DNA of 14,604 nucleotides from an uncultured Lachnospiraceae bacterium. Its GTDB lineage: Bacteria; Bacillota; Clostridia; Lachnospirales; Lachnospiraceae. The translations under genes were made by a program, and so were the position numbers. A model generated the notes under the pieces. That model worked only from the letters and a program-made list of their open reading frames with translations, was not told the DNA's origin and did no database searches. This document shows positions 7,278 to 13,635 of the stretch, piece by piece. The stretch lies in NCBI GenBank assembly GCA_910576815.1, contig CAJTKA010000056.1, forward strand, positions 1-14,604. Reading direction: 5' to 3'. The stretch's first letter is position 1; each line of letters starts with the position of its first letter.

Positions 7278-8681
7278 TTAACATTTAGGAAAAGACAGTC
7301 TCACAACAGTTCCTTTGCCGGGTTCGGAAAGAAAAGTCATCCCGGCGTGATGCATCTGCATGATTTTCTCGCAGATTGCAAGTCCCAGCCCTGCTCCGCC
7401 GGCTGCCCTACTGCGCGCCTTATCCACGCGGTAAAACGCCTCCCTGATATGAAATAATTGCTCCGCCTCCATGCCGATCCCATGATCCTCCACTTTTACA
7501 ACAATCTGCGTTTCCTCCGCATAGGCGGAAATTCTGACTTCCCCTTCCGTCTGACTTGCCTTGATCGCGTTATCGATCAGGTTATCGATCACCATCAGAA
7601 GCTGCTGAGCATTTCCCCTGACCACGTAATCCTGCGTTAACACATAGGACAGCTTTATATCCTTTTTGGCCGCCCGCATCTGCATCGTTTTCTCTGACTG
7701 TGAGAAAAGCGCTTTTAGAGAACATTCATTATCCTTCCCTTCCTCCTCCCGCAGCAATGCCATGTCAAGAAGCTGATAAGCCATATGCTGGAGCCTGCTG
7801 CACTCCGACATGATAAACTGTGTACTCTCATACTGTTCTTCTTCCGAAACGGACGCTTTTTGAATATATTCCGCATATCCGTAGATCGCTGTCAACGGAA
7901 TCCTCAGTTCATGAGAAAAATTATCGATAAACTGCTGTTTCTGCTCCGCTGCCTCTGCAAGCTGCCTGATCTGCGTCTCCACCTGTTCAGCCATCCGATT
8001 AAAATGACTCGCCACACCGGCAATTTCATCCTTTCCCCGAACCGGAATCCTGCTGCCATAATTTCCATTTGCAATCTCCGCGGAAGTGCCGGAAATCTGC
8101 CGTAGCGGGCGGAAAATGATATGCAGGAACCAAGAAAGAAAAAACGCCATTACAAACATGACCCCGTCGCCTGCCAAAAAAAGAATATTTTTTGTCTGCC
8201 GCCACGACCGGACAGGGCCGCTTAAGTCTCCAAGATACAAAAGTCCGTACTCCTGAAACGGGGCGGGGAAACTGCCATAAACGCAAAGGACCGGGTTGCT
8301 TTTGTTTTTCAGATACACAAGTCTTTCCTGACTGTGACCCGTATCCGGCGGAAAAATCCCGTTTTCTTGTGCGGAAATGGCAGGACTTTCATAGATCCAA
8401 TCCCCCGAAAAGGCCACCGCCAGCCCGCTGCCCTTTCCCTGCAGATATCGGGAATACAGCCGCATCAAGTTGTCGATTTTATCTTCCACAGAATTTCCCC
8501 GCTGCTCCAATGCCTGCATATCCCCTACCAGAGACGAGGCAATCACATAATGCTCCGCCAGACATTTTTCACGGGCAGCGAAAAGCTTATCTTTTAAGAT
8601 CACATTTGAGACAATCAGGATCATCGAATTAAGTAATACCGTAAAAAGAACGAGGGTGGCAAAAAAAATCTTCTTTTTCAT
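7278..8681 (-). CDS. Two-component sensor histidine kinase with HAMP domain
   Basis: This 467-residue inner-membrane kinase phosphorylates itself on histidine and passes the phosphate to the partner regulator. Membrane segments at 5-29 and 165-190 enclose an outside sensor domain of about 135 residues. The HAMP linker is at about 191-243 (RPLRQIS, DEIAGVASHFNRMAEQV). The phosphorylated H257 lies in NFSHELRIPLTAIYGYAEYI; isoleucine replaces the usual threonine after the arginine. ATP-binding motifs follow: N box LIDNAIKAS (368-376), G1 EDHGIGM (398-404), F box EAFYRVD and G2 GGAGLGLAI (428-436). ATG at 8681 overlaps the regulator stop by four bases, so the genes are translationally coupled. 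The family is clear; the signal is unknown, as the sensor domain matches nothing I can name. Confidence 0.93.
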   Translation of the reverse strand: MKKKIFFATLVLFTVLLNSMILIVSNVILKDKLFAAREKCLAEHYVIASSLVGDMQALEQRGNSVEDKIDNLMRLYSRYLQGKGSGLAVAFSGDWIYESPAISAQENGIFPPDTGHSQERLVYLKNKSNPVLCVYGSFPAPFQEYGLLYLGDLSGPVRSWRQTKNILFLAGDGVMFVMAFFLSWFLHIIFRPLRQISGTSAEIANGNYGSRIPVRGKDEIAGVASHFNRMAEQVETQIRQLAEAAEQKQQFIDNFSHELRIPLTAIYGYAEYIQKASVSEEEQYESTQFIMSECSRLQHMAYQLLDMALLREEEGKDNECSLKALFSQSEKTMQMRAAKKDIKLSYVLTQDYVVRGNAQQLLMVIDNLIDNAIKASQTEGEVRISAYAEETQIVVKVEDHGIGMEAEQLFHIREAFYRVDKARSRAAGGAGLGLAICEKIMQMHHAGMTFLSEPGKGTVVRLSFPKC

Positions 8682-9331
8682 TCGTGAACCTCCAATCGGT
8701 ACCCCAGCTTATAAACGGTCCTGATCTCATTTTCCAGATGCAGTTTCTGGCGCAGTCTCTGAATGTGGACGTCCACAGTGCGGGTGCCGCCGTCAAACTC
8801 CCAGCCCCACACCAGCTCCAACAGCTTTTCTCTGGAAAGGGCAATATTGCGGTTTCTGATCAACACCTCCAATAGTTCGTATTCTTTGGGCGTACACTCA
8901 ACGGCTGTGCCCTTTAAGAAAATCTGATGTCTGTCAAAATCCACTTTGAGATCGCCCATCACAAATTCCGTCTCTGCTTTTTTCGTCCGCCTAAGAATCG
9001 CTTCCACCCTTGCCGCCAGTTCCAGCATCTGAAAAGGCTTTGTCAGATAATCATCCGCCCCCATAGCCAGCCCCTTTAATTTGTCAGGCAATTCGCTTTT
9101 CGCGGTCAGAAAAATAGTCGGCGTTCCCTTTGCTCTTTCAAACACCTGATAACCGTCCAATCCGGGCAGCATGATATCCAGCACCAGCAGATCAAATTTG
9201 CCGTTTTCCAAAAGTGTGACCGCCGCCGTCCCATCGACGGCCTGCGTACAGTGATGCCCCGTGAGACTTAAATTTTTGCGGATCAGTTCGTTAATGGAAG
9301 GCTCGTCCTCCACGATCAGTATTTTGGCCAA
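8678..9331 (-). CDS. OmpR/PhoB family response regulator
   Basis: This 217-residue cytoplasmic DNA-binding regulator is phosphorylated by the adjacent kinase. The receiver domain (1-115) has the acidic pocket E8-D9, phosphorylated D52 in LVLDIMLPGLDG, T76 and K98 in LTKPF. The winged-helix domain (about 122-217) has TPKEYELLEVLIRN, LLELVWGW, and the recognition helix GGTRTVDVHIQRLRQKL, ending TVYKLGYRLE. The start is TTG at 9331, with GGGGAGG about six bases upstream; MAKILIVEDE is a normal N-terminus for the family. It is the first gene of a unit with the kinase and probably the exported protein. A two-half-site box ahead of its own -10 suggests autoregulation. Confidence 0.94.
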   Translation of the reverse strand: MAKILIVEDEPSINELIRKNLSLTGHHCTQAVDGTAAVTLLENGKFDLLVLDIMLPGLDGYQVFERAKGTPTIFLTAKSELPDKLKGLAMGADDYLTKPFQMLELAARVEAILRRTKKAETEFVMGDLKVDFDRHQIFLKGTAVECTPKEYELLEVLIRNRNIALSREKLLELVWGWEFDGGTRTVDVHIQRLRQKLHLENEIRTVYKLGYRLEVHE

Positions 9332-9361
9332 TTTTATCCTCCCCTTTGCTTATAATAAAAA

Positions 9362-9397
9362 AGTATACCGAAAAAATGTTTCGAAATTGTAAAATGA
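9362..9397 (-). promoter_or_regulatory. Response-regulator box and promoter of the two-component operon
   Basis: On the minus strand TTTACA (9393-9388) and GAAACA (9382-9377) repeat with an 11-base period and lie nine bases ahead of a -10 TATACT (9367-9362). No good -35 is present, as expected where a regulator replaces it. The 21-base stretch 9377-9397 matches the element at 7240-7260 at 17 positions. Confidence 0.6.
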
Positions 9398-9425
9398 AAT
9401 AAAAAAGTGTTCCGTGGATTCGTCA

Positions 9426-9454
9426 TTGTGATTTGACCTGTCCCATGCTATCAT
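9426..9454 (+). promoter_or_regulatory. Promoter left ahead of the EamA pseudogene
   Basis: A -35 TTGTGA (9426-9431), a 17-base spacer and a -10 TATCAT (9449-9454) with extended TG match the layout of the HAD promoter, including the shared TGCTATCAT. It points into the broken transporter gene, so the regulatory region appears to have outlived the coding part. Confidence 0.5.
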
Positions 9455-9495
9455 TTATTTGTAAAAAATGGAATTGTAAAGAAAGAAAAAGAGTG

Positions 9496-9991
9496 GATGC
9501 TAAGCCACTTCCATCATCGCTCTGGTGATTTTCAAAGAAATGATCTCCAAAAAACTGTGGCTGGCGATTTTCATGGTTACCATAGCCAGCATCATTCTCA
9601 GTTTTGAAGGCATGGACGCCTTTGCCCTCAATGAGGGTTCTCTTTTTGTGCTGGGTGCCTGCATCTGCTGGGGTTTTGAAAACAACTGCACCAAAATGAT
9701 CAGCAACAAAAGTTCCACGGAAATCGTCATCATCAAAGGTTTCTTTTCGGGCATGGGAAGTCTCCTCATCGCCTTTTTCCTGGGGGAGCGCCTGCCCGAA
9801 GCACACAGCAGCATCTGGGCGCGGCAAAAACAAGCGCCTATTATTCCATTGCACCCTTTCTGGGAGTAGCTTTCAGCATGGTATTATTGCAGGAAAGGCC
9901 CGCGATGCCGTTTTATCTTGCCATGGCGATCATGGTGGCGAGTACGGTTCTGATGATAAAAGACACGTTTTCTTTGCAGCCTGTTTCTTAA
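9496..9991 (+). pseudogene. EamA/DMT family transporter remnant
   Basis: This is the decayed remnant of a drug/metabolite exporter of the inner membrane. Just after ATG CTA (9496-9501), coding similarity begins in another frame at 9504 with ATSIIALVIFKEMISKKLW, which corresponds to the middle of a normal EamA protein. The second EamA repeat follows with CWGFENNCTKMISNKSS and AFFLGERLPE up to about 9805. A frame change then occurs, and the family's typical late segment AAKTSAYYSIAPFLGVAFSM runs from 9821 to a TAA at 9989-9991. The first half of about 120 residues and a later segment of perhaps 25-35 residues are therefore missing. The remaining 496 bases cannot encode a full transporter with about ten membrane helices. 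A promoter still lies upstream. Confidence 0.8.
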
Positions 9992-10020
9992 AATCAACTA
10001 TTTCCCGGATTCTCCAATTA

Positions 10021-10752
10021 TCAGCCTGTTTGAAAAAGCTCTACACTGTATTTGCCCGGATCATCTTTGTCGATATAAACATTTGCATAGAAGTCTTCTT
10101 TTCGCTTAAAAGGTGACAAAACATAATAGTTACTTACCGCTTTGTATTCCTTACCCTCATAAGCAAACCGACAGACGATTCTGCAGCTGGTGTAGTTCGC
10201 TACTCTGATCCAGACTGCCGGAATGATGTCCTCTATTTCGGAGTCCATACAAACGCCTGATTGCTTGAGATTTTTCAATTTTTTCTTGTCGTATGCCAGT
10301 TTACCCATGGAAGCCAAAAACAAGATCAGCCATACAGAAACATTGATCAACATGGGTTTCCGTATGGTTGCATGAAAAAAATGTCCCACAAGACCAACTG
10401 CTAATTCAATTGCTGCTACAAACAAAGTGACATTGGCACATATAGAGAATAAGTATTTTACAGGCTTAAGATTTGCAATTTGTTTCTCTTTAAAAAGATT
10501 GGAAATATTTTCCTCCGCTTTCCCTTTGTATTCCTCCGCTGAAATATGCTCCCCCGAAAAAAGCTCGTTCAAACTAATACCCAGAACATCACACAAAGGC
10601 TGTAAAAGCGATACATCCGGCATCCCCCGTCCGTTTTCCCATTTGGAAACCGCCTGATTGGTAATTTCTAATTGTTCGGCGAGCTGCATTTGTGTCAGAT
10701 TTTTTTCTTTCCTGCACTGCGCAATAAATGCACCTATTCTTTTTTGATCCAT
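10021..10752 (-). CDS. XRE-family HTH regulator with two membrane segments and a DUF3592-like tail
   Basis: This 243-residue protein joins a DNA-binding domain to the membrane. The helix-turn-helix (residues 5-62) contains RKEKNLTQMQLAEQLEITNQ and AVSKWENGRGMPD, typical of Firmicutes XRE regulators. Hydrophobic segments lie at about 100-126 and 134-154. The soluble C-terminal part (about 170-243), with FAYEGKEYKAVSNYY and YIDKDDPGKYSVELF, resembles the small beta domain DUF3592. It may sense a membrane or envelope state, but no target is visible. I chose ATG at 10752, with GAGGAG upstream and a promoter at 10784-10812. The frame open to 10884 runs back through that promoter and into the toxin remnant. 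It ends 29 bases from the converging EamA remnant. Confidence 0.83.
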   Translation of the reverse strand: MDQKRIGAFIAQCRKEKNLTQMQLAEQLEITNQAVSKWENGRGMPDVSLLQPLCDVLGISLNELFSGEHISAEEYKGKAEENISNLFKEKQIANLKPVKYLFSICANVTLFVAAIELAVGLVGHFFHATIRKPMLINVSVWLILFLASMGKLAYDKKKLKNLKQSGVCMDSEIEDIIPAVWIRVANYTSCRIVCRFAYEGKEYKAVSNYYVLSPFKRKEDFYANVYIDKDDPGKYSVELFQTG

Positions 10753-10783
10753 ACAATAAATCTCCTCTGTTATATTTGACCGC

Positions 10784-10812
10784 AGTATATCAAAAAGAGA
10801 ATCTATTGAAAA
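10784..10812 (-). promoter_or_regulatory. Promoter of the XRE regulator gene
   Basis: On the minus strand a -35 TTTTCA (10812-10807), a 17-base spacer and a -10 TATACT (10789-10784) with an extended TG one base ahead form a sound promoter. The predicted transcript starts near 10777, only about 25 bases before the ATG at 10752. Confidence 0.6.
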
Positions 10813-10855
10813 CATACTATTCGTTGATTCCGTGCTAAACGTTTCGTTGAGTGTT

Positions 10856-11005
10856 CTACCCAAAACACTTCGAAGCCAAACCATTTATCCGCTGGAAGCT
10901 TGCCAGCTTTTTAATAACATCCTCCAACAACTTCGTGTCGTACCCTCTTTTTACCACCTTTTTATAATCCTTCTTAAAGGATGTATGATACCTAATCTTC
11001 AGCAT
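10856..11005 (-). pseudogene. Truncated YafQ/RelE-type toxin
   Basis: This is a 49-codon fragment starting at ATG 11005, overlapping the end of the antitoxin gene by 14 bases, which is the usual antitoxin-toxin layout. Its first 36 or so residues, MLKIRYHTSFKKDYKKVVKR and GYDTKLLEDVIKKLAS, match the start of YafQ-type mRNA-cleaving toxins. After that the reading changes to an unrelated tail ending at TAG (10858-10856). A shifted frame reads LPADKW at the join, which recalls the LP motif of full toxins, but what follows does not look like YafQ. The usual length is about 90 residues, and the catalytic histidine-rich core and C-terminal end are absent. It should be inactive as a ribonuclease. 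Confidence 0.78.
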
Positions 11006-11264
11006 TTAAATCCTCCATCAATTTCTCAACAGAAGAAAAAGCACGACTTAGATTTCTTCCATGCCTCGCATCTTCAATCGCTCTGATGGTATCTGCATTG
11101 GGAATATCCATAGATATCGCAAAGGGAATCCGCTGTTCCCGTACCGCCTGTTTTGCTGATATGGTAAAAAAGGTAGTCATATCCATACCAAGATTAGAAA
11201 CAAGTTCCTGTAACTGCGCTTTTAACTCCTCATCCATTCTCATTGTAATATTGGTCGTCGCCAT
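10992..11264 (-). CDS. RelB/DinJ family antitoxin
   Basis: This 90-residue DNA-binding antitoxin normally neutralises a YafQ/RelE-type toxin and represses its own operon. The N-terminal part, TTNITMRMDEELKAQLQEL, forms the ribbon-helix-helix dimer. The middle, LGMDMTTFFTISAKQAVREQ and RIPFAI, is the DinJ signature. The C-terminal part (about 60-90) is the flexible toxin-wrapping region. ATG at 11264 follows AAAGGAGG, with a near-consensus promoter just upstream. The reading frame is intact, but the toxin gene it overlaps is truncated. It is therefore an orphan antitoxin that may still repress its promoter or neutralise related toxins elsewhere; that role is inference. Confidence 0.92.
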   Translation of the reverse strand: MATTNITMRMDEELKAQLQELVSNLGMDMTTFFTISAKQAVREQRIPFAISMDIPNADTIRAIEDARHGRNLSRAFSSVEKLMEDLNAED

Positions 11265-11288
11265 GATATCAACTCCTCCTTTTACAAT

Positions 11289-11317
11289 AGTATATTATCC
11301 GTAAGCAGCACTGTCAA
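11289..11317 (-). promoter_or_regulatory. Promoter of the antitoxin gene
   Basis: On the minus strand a perfect -35 TTGACA (11317-11312), a 17-base spacer and a -10 TATACT (11294-11289) lie 24 bases before the antitoxin start. The strength of the consensus suits a self-repressed toxin-antitoxin operon. Confidence 0.75.
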
Positions 11318-11355
11318 TACATTGCATGTGCGTGGCACAGCTTTTCCGTCTTCAA

Positions 11356-11400
11356 CGCAAGGTTTGCGACATCAATCCCCTGTGCCGTGCATCACGGCAC
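11356..11400. repeat. Two inverted repeats at the 3' end of the DUF4405 gene
   Basis: A perfect hairpin with 8-base arms GTGCCGTG and CACGGCAC around CAT (11382-11400) lies within the last codons of the DUF4405 gene. A second with arms CGCAA and TTGCG around GGT (11356-11368) lies just past its stop. Neither has a following T run on the minus strand, so they are at best a weak terminator or an mRNA 3' stabiliser. Confidence 0.4.
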
Positions 11401-11779
11401 CATGCAGCCCTACGTGAATCGTTATCAGCACACAAATCAGAAAAGCTGCAGCCGGATGGAACACCCTTTCATCATAAACCTGAATCCTATGTAAAAGAGA
11501 AACATGCTCCGCCCTTGCCAGCCCACTCACAGGTACAGCAAACATCAGCGCAAAAAGCAGCACATTCACAAGCAGGCTTCCTAACCGCACAGCGGAATAT
11601 CTGCCGCCCAAAAGATTTTTGTACCATCTCCAGTTCAGCCCGTGATGCAGAAGAAACAGCAGAAAGACCGCGATACCGAGCCATTCATGCAGCGCAGTTC
11701 CGATCCGTCCGCATACGATCTGCATCGGCAAAGCAATCAAAATGAACAGATCAACCAACATCTTTACTTTTTTCTTCAA
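11372..11779 (-). CDS. DUF4405 domain membrane protein (cytochrome b-like)
   Basis: This 135-residue membrane protein has about four hydrophobic helices (8-23, 33-47, 66-86, 107-126) and the DUF4405 pattern LHEWLGIAVFLLFLLHHGLNWRWYKNLL. Histidines H31, H45, H46, H108, H122 and H126 sit at helix ends where this family is thought to bind heme. Its role is unknown; an electron-transfer or heme-binding role is inferred. It ends soon after the last helix (GLHGAVMHGTGD), which is short compared with relatives I recall, so C-terminal loss is possible. I chose TTG at 11779 because the encoded MKKKVK start is typical and AAAGGGG lies upstream; ATG at 11761 is the alternative. It starts 15 bases after the dehydrogenase gene, so the two are probably one operon. 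Confidence 0.75.
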   Translation of the reverse strand: MKKKVKMLVDLFILIALPMQIVCGRIGTALHEWLGIAVFLLFLLHHGLNWRWYKNLLGGRYSAVRLGSLLVNVLLFALMFAVPVSGLARAEHVSLLHRIQVYDERVFHPAAAFLICVLITIHVGLHGAVMHGTGD

Positions 11780-11794
11780 AACCGTACCGCCCCT

Positions 11795-12562
11795 TTATAA
11801 CCCCTGCTGCATCAGCCAGATTTTCATGACCATCCTCTGCGGAAGGATCTTGGTCGCAACATGTGCAAGTTTCGTATGGATTCCATAGACGGAAATGTCT
11901 TTGTTTCTCTTTGCATCGTGCAATGCTTTTGCCGCTACCTGATCGGGCGTTACCATTCCCACAAATTTTGTTGTGGCCTTGTCTGCTCCGATGATCGCCC
12001 TGTCGTACAATGCCGTACGCACCCAGCCGGGACATACCGCGGTCACGGAAATACCCGTTTCCTTTAACTCCACATTTAATGCTCTGGAATAATTGCGCAC
12101 AAATGCTTTGGTGGAGCTGTAGACATTCTGATACGGCAACGGCTGAAAAGCAGCCTGCGAAGCGATATTGATGATATGACTGCCCTTCGCCATATAGGGG
12201 ATGGAAGCCAGTGACATGGAAACGACCCCGCTGCAATTTAAGTCGATCATGTTCACCGTTTCCTGAATCGATAAATCCTGATAAGAGCAGAATTTGGCAT
12301 ACCCCGCACTGTTGACCAGATATTTGATTCTGGTTGATTCCTCCTTCAAAATACGCTCATATTCTGCAATAGAGGAAGCCTTCGAAAGATCGAGGGAATA
12401 CGTTCTGATCTTACGGCCTGCTTTCTTTTTAAGTTCCCGCAGTTTCTGTTCATCTCTCGCGATCGCCCATATCTCGTCAATCTCCTGTTCTTTTCGCAGT
12501 AGTTTGACAAATTGTTTTCCGATCCCGCTGCTTGCTCCTGTGATCACTGCTATTGTTTTCAT
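11795..12562 (-). CDS. Short-chain dehydrogenase/reductase (SDR) family oxidoreductase
   Basis: This 255-residue cytoplasmic enzyme uses NAD(P)H to oxidise or reduce an alcohol/carbonyl substrate that sequence alone does not identify. The N-terminal Rossmann nucleotide site is TGASSGIG (8-15). NSAG at 84-87 is a variant of the usual NNAG. The catalytic residues are S135 in NIASQAAF, then Y148 and K152 in YSSTK. After PGWVRT (178-183) the C-terminal region has no added domain. It belongs to the classical SDR group. ATG at 12562 is preferred, because GGAGGAG lies just before it; ATG at 12574 would place that site inside the coding region. The DUF4405 gene follows. A possible promoter is at 12657-12684. 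Confidence 0.92.
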   Translation of the reverse strand: MKTIAVITGASSGIGKQFVKLLRKEQEIDEIWAIARDEQKLRELKKKAGRKIRTYSLDLSKASSIAEYERILKEESTRIKYLVNSAGYAKFCSYQDLSIQETVNMIDLNCSGVVSMSLASIPYMAKGSHIINIASQAAFQPLPYQNVYSSTKAFVRNYSRALNVELKETGISVTAVCPGWVRTALYDRAIIGADKATTKFVGMVTPDQVAAKALHDAKRNKDISVYGIHTKLAHVATKILPQRMVMKIWLMQQGL

Positions 12563-12639
12563 AATCTCCTCCATACCCCATCGAAATCTACTCTAGCTAT
12601 TATTACCCTTTTACGGCAATTCTTTTCATCTTTTATACG

Positions 12640-12837
12640 TTATTGAAAGGTATCATAGTATATGTTCTGCGTATTGTTTGTCAGTACAAAAAACTTTTCT
12701 TCCGTCTCCCACAAATGCGCGATCTGCTCGCTGTTTTTATCAGGTTGCGCCAATAATCTTGCCAAATCATCCAGCTCACACCGCTCTCTTTCGCTTAGTG
12801 CCTGTATCCCGTCCCGCAGATAATAAGGCTGATACGA
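12640..12837 (-). pseudogene. 3' part of the transglutaminase-like gene, cut off by an amber codon
   Basis: Directly after the TAG at 12840-12838 the same frame stays open for 65 codons to a TAA at 12642-12640. It encodes SYQPYYLRDGIQALSERERC and then an acidic helical stretch containing ELDDLARLL and EQIAHLWETEEKFFV. The composition looks like ordinary protein, and no ribosome site or start codon is positioned to express it alone. It is best read as the natural C-terminus of the upstream gene, whose full length would be 302 residues if the TAG replaced a sense codon such as tyrosine. Confidence 0.7.
12657..12684 (-). promoter_or_regulatory. Possible promoter of the SDR operon
   Basis: On the minus strand CTGACA (12684-12679), a 16-base spacer and TATACT (12662-12657) resemble a promoter about 95 bases before the SDR start. 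It lies inside the cut-off tail of the transglutaminase-like gene. The short spacer makes this a moderate call. Confidence 0.35.
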
Positions 12838-13548
12838 CTAAAAAATTTCGTTATTCATCAGCGCATGAAAATCCATAAACAGATACTCGCAGACACCTTG
12901 CAGCGGGTCTTCCGAAAAAACGTCCAGTTTCTTATCAAGTGTGCCTTCCCGCATCCCCAGCCACGCCTCCGAGGCCGTCACAAACTTGCGCCGCGGCAGA
13001 TCGAACTGGCTATAGCCAAAACGCGGCTCATACTCGTAATAGCCGTCCACATCTGCCAGCACCCATCTGCGCTCTTTAAAATCCCAATATTCATTCACCC
13101 AATGCTCCATAAAGCTTTCGCCCGCGTCTCCAAAATCCATAAAGCCCGCCCTGCATCGGCAGGGAATCCCCTTTGCTTTTAAGATGGCACTGAACAGAAC
13201 GGACGCCTGACGGCAAGACACGGTGATCCTTTTCGACACATCCCTGCCCTTCGTAAAACCTTTCCCGTCTAAGCGCAGAATGCCCGCAATCATGGCAACT
13301 GCCGTGATATACAATTCGTCTTCATTTTTGAAACGGTGCTTCGGATAAGACGAAAACTTCCCGAAATAAGTTTCTTCCAAATAAGGCGAGCTTTGCGTAA
13401 AATACATGGATGGATGGGTGATTTGATCGCAGACAAGCATACCAATCGACGGTATGTCATCCGGCAAAGACAAAATAAATTCTCTGTATGGTCCCACATC
13501 CGTATAGACACTGGTTTGCAGATAATGTTGCCGCATTTTCTCGTTCAT
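12838..13548 (-). CDS. Transglutaminase-like cysteine-protease-fold protein, prematurely ended
   Basis: This 236-residue cytoplasmic protein has a transglutaminase-like core. The likely catalytic Cys112 lies in TVSCRQASVLFSAILKAKGI, His149 in MEHWVNEYW, and an Asp at 166 or 168 in LADVDGYY; the triad is thus complete. The substrate is unknown, and proteins of this type may be peptidases or transferases. ATG at 13548 follows AGGAGGAG (13565-13558) with nine bases between. The coding frame stops at TAG (12840-12838) but continues in frame for 65 more codons, so this appears to be a nonsense-truncated gene. The core triad is before the stop, so partial activity is conceivable. It follows the AraC regulator by 87 bases on the same strand. 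Confidence 0.82.
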   Translation of the reverse strand: MNEKMRQHYLQTSVYTDVGPYREFILSLPDDIPSIGMLVCDQITHPSMYFTQSSPYLEETYFGKFSSYPKHRFKNEDELYITAVAMIAGILRLDGKGFTKGRDVSKRITVSCRQASVLFSAILKAKGIPCRCRAGFMDFGDAGESFMEHWVNEYWDFKERRWVLADVDGYYEYEPRFGYSQFDLPRRKFVTASEAWLGMREGTLDKKLDVFSEDPLQGVCEYLFMDFHALMNNEIF

Positions 13549-13560
13549 TTGCTCTATCTC

Positions 13561-13579
13561 CTCCTAAAATTTTTAGGAG
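13561..13579 (-). promoter_or_regulatory. Palindrome overlapping the transglutaminase ribosome site
   Basis: A perfect 9-base inverted repeat, CTCCTAAAA and TTTTAGGAG around one T, covers 13561-13579. Its gene-proximal arm contains the AGGAG of the ribosome site (13565-13561). It may be a DNA operator, for example for the AraC regulator next door, or an mRNA fold. As an RNA hairpin it would need a wider loop, losing the central A-T pairs, but could still hide the ribosome site. Confidence 0.5.
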
Positions 13580-13635
13580 CAGGCACCTACTCTGATTCAA
13601 TGCCAGCAAATATAAAAAATTACGTCAAGAATCGT

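Noticed and set aside
9458..9481. TTGTAAA repeated twice as a third response-regulator box
   Set aside because: The two copies are 15 bases apart rather than 11, and lie downstream of the plus-strand promoter, so the match is weak and may reflect AT-richness.
9423..9854. Minus-strand open frames opposite the EamA remnant
   Set aside because: The EamA reading on the plus strand has clear family similarity; the antisense products do not.
10753..10884. 44-residue N-terminal extension of the XRE regulator
   Set aside because: It would run through a good promoter (10784-10812) and into the toxin remnant. The ATG at 10752 has its own ribosome site and a normal family N-terminus.
12838..12840. TAG as a pyrrolysine codon
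   Set aside because: No Pyl genes are visible, and transglutaminase-like proteins are not known pyrrolysine users; a nonsense change is far simpler.
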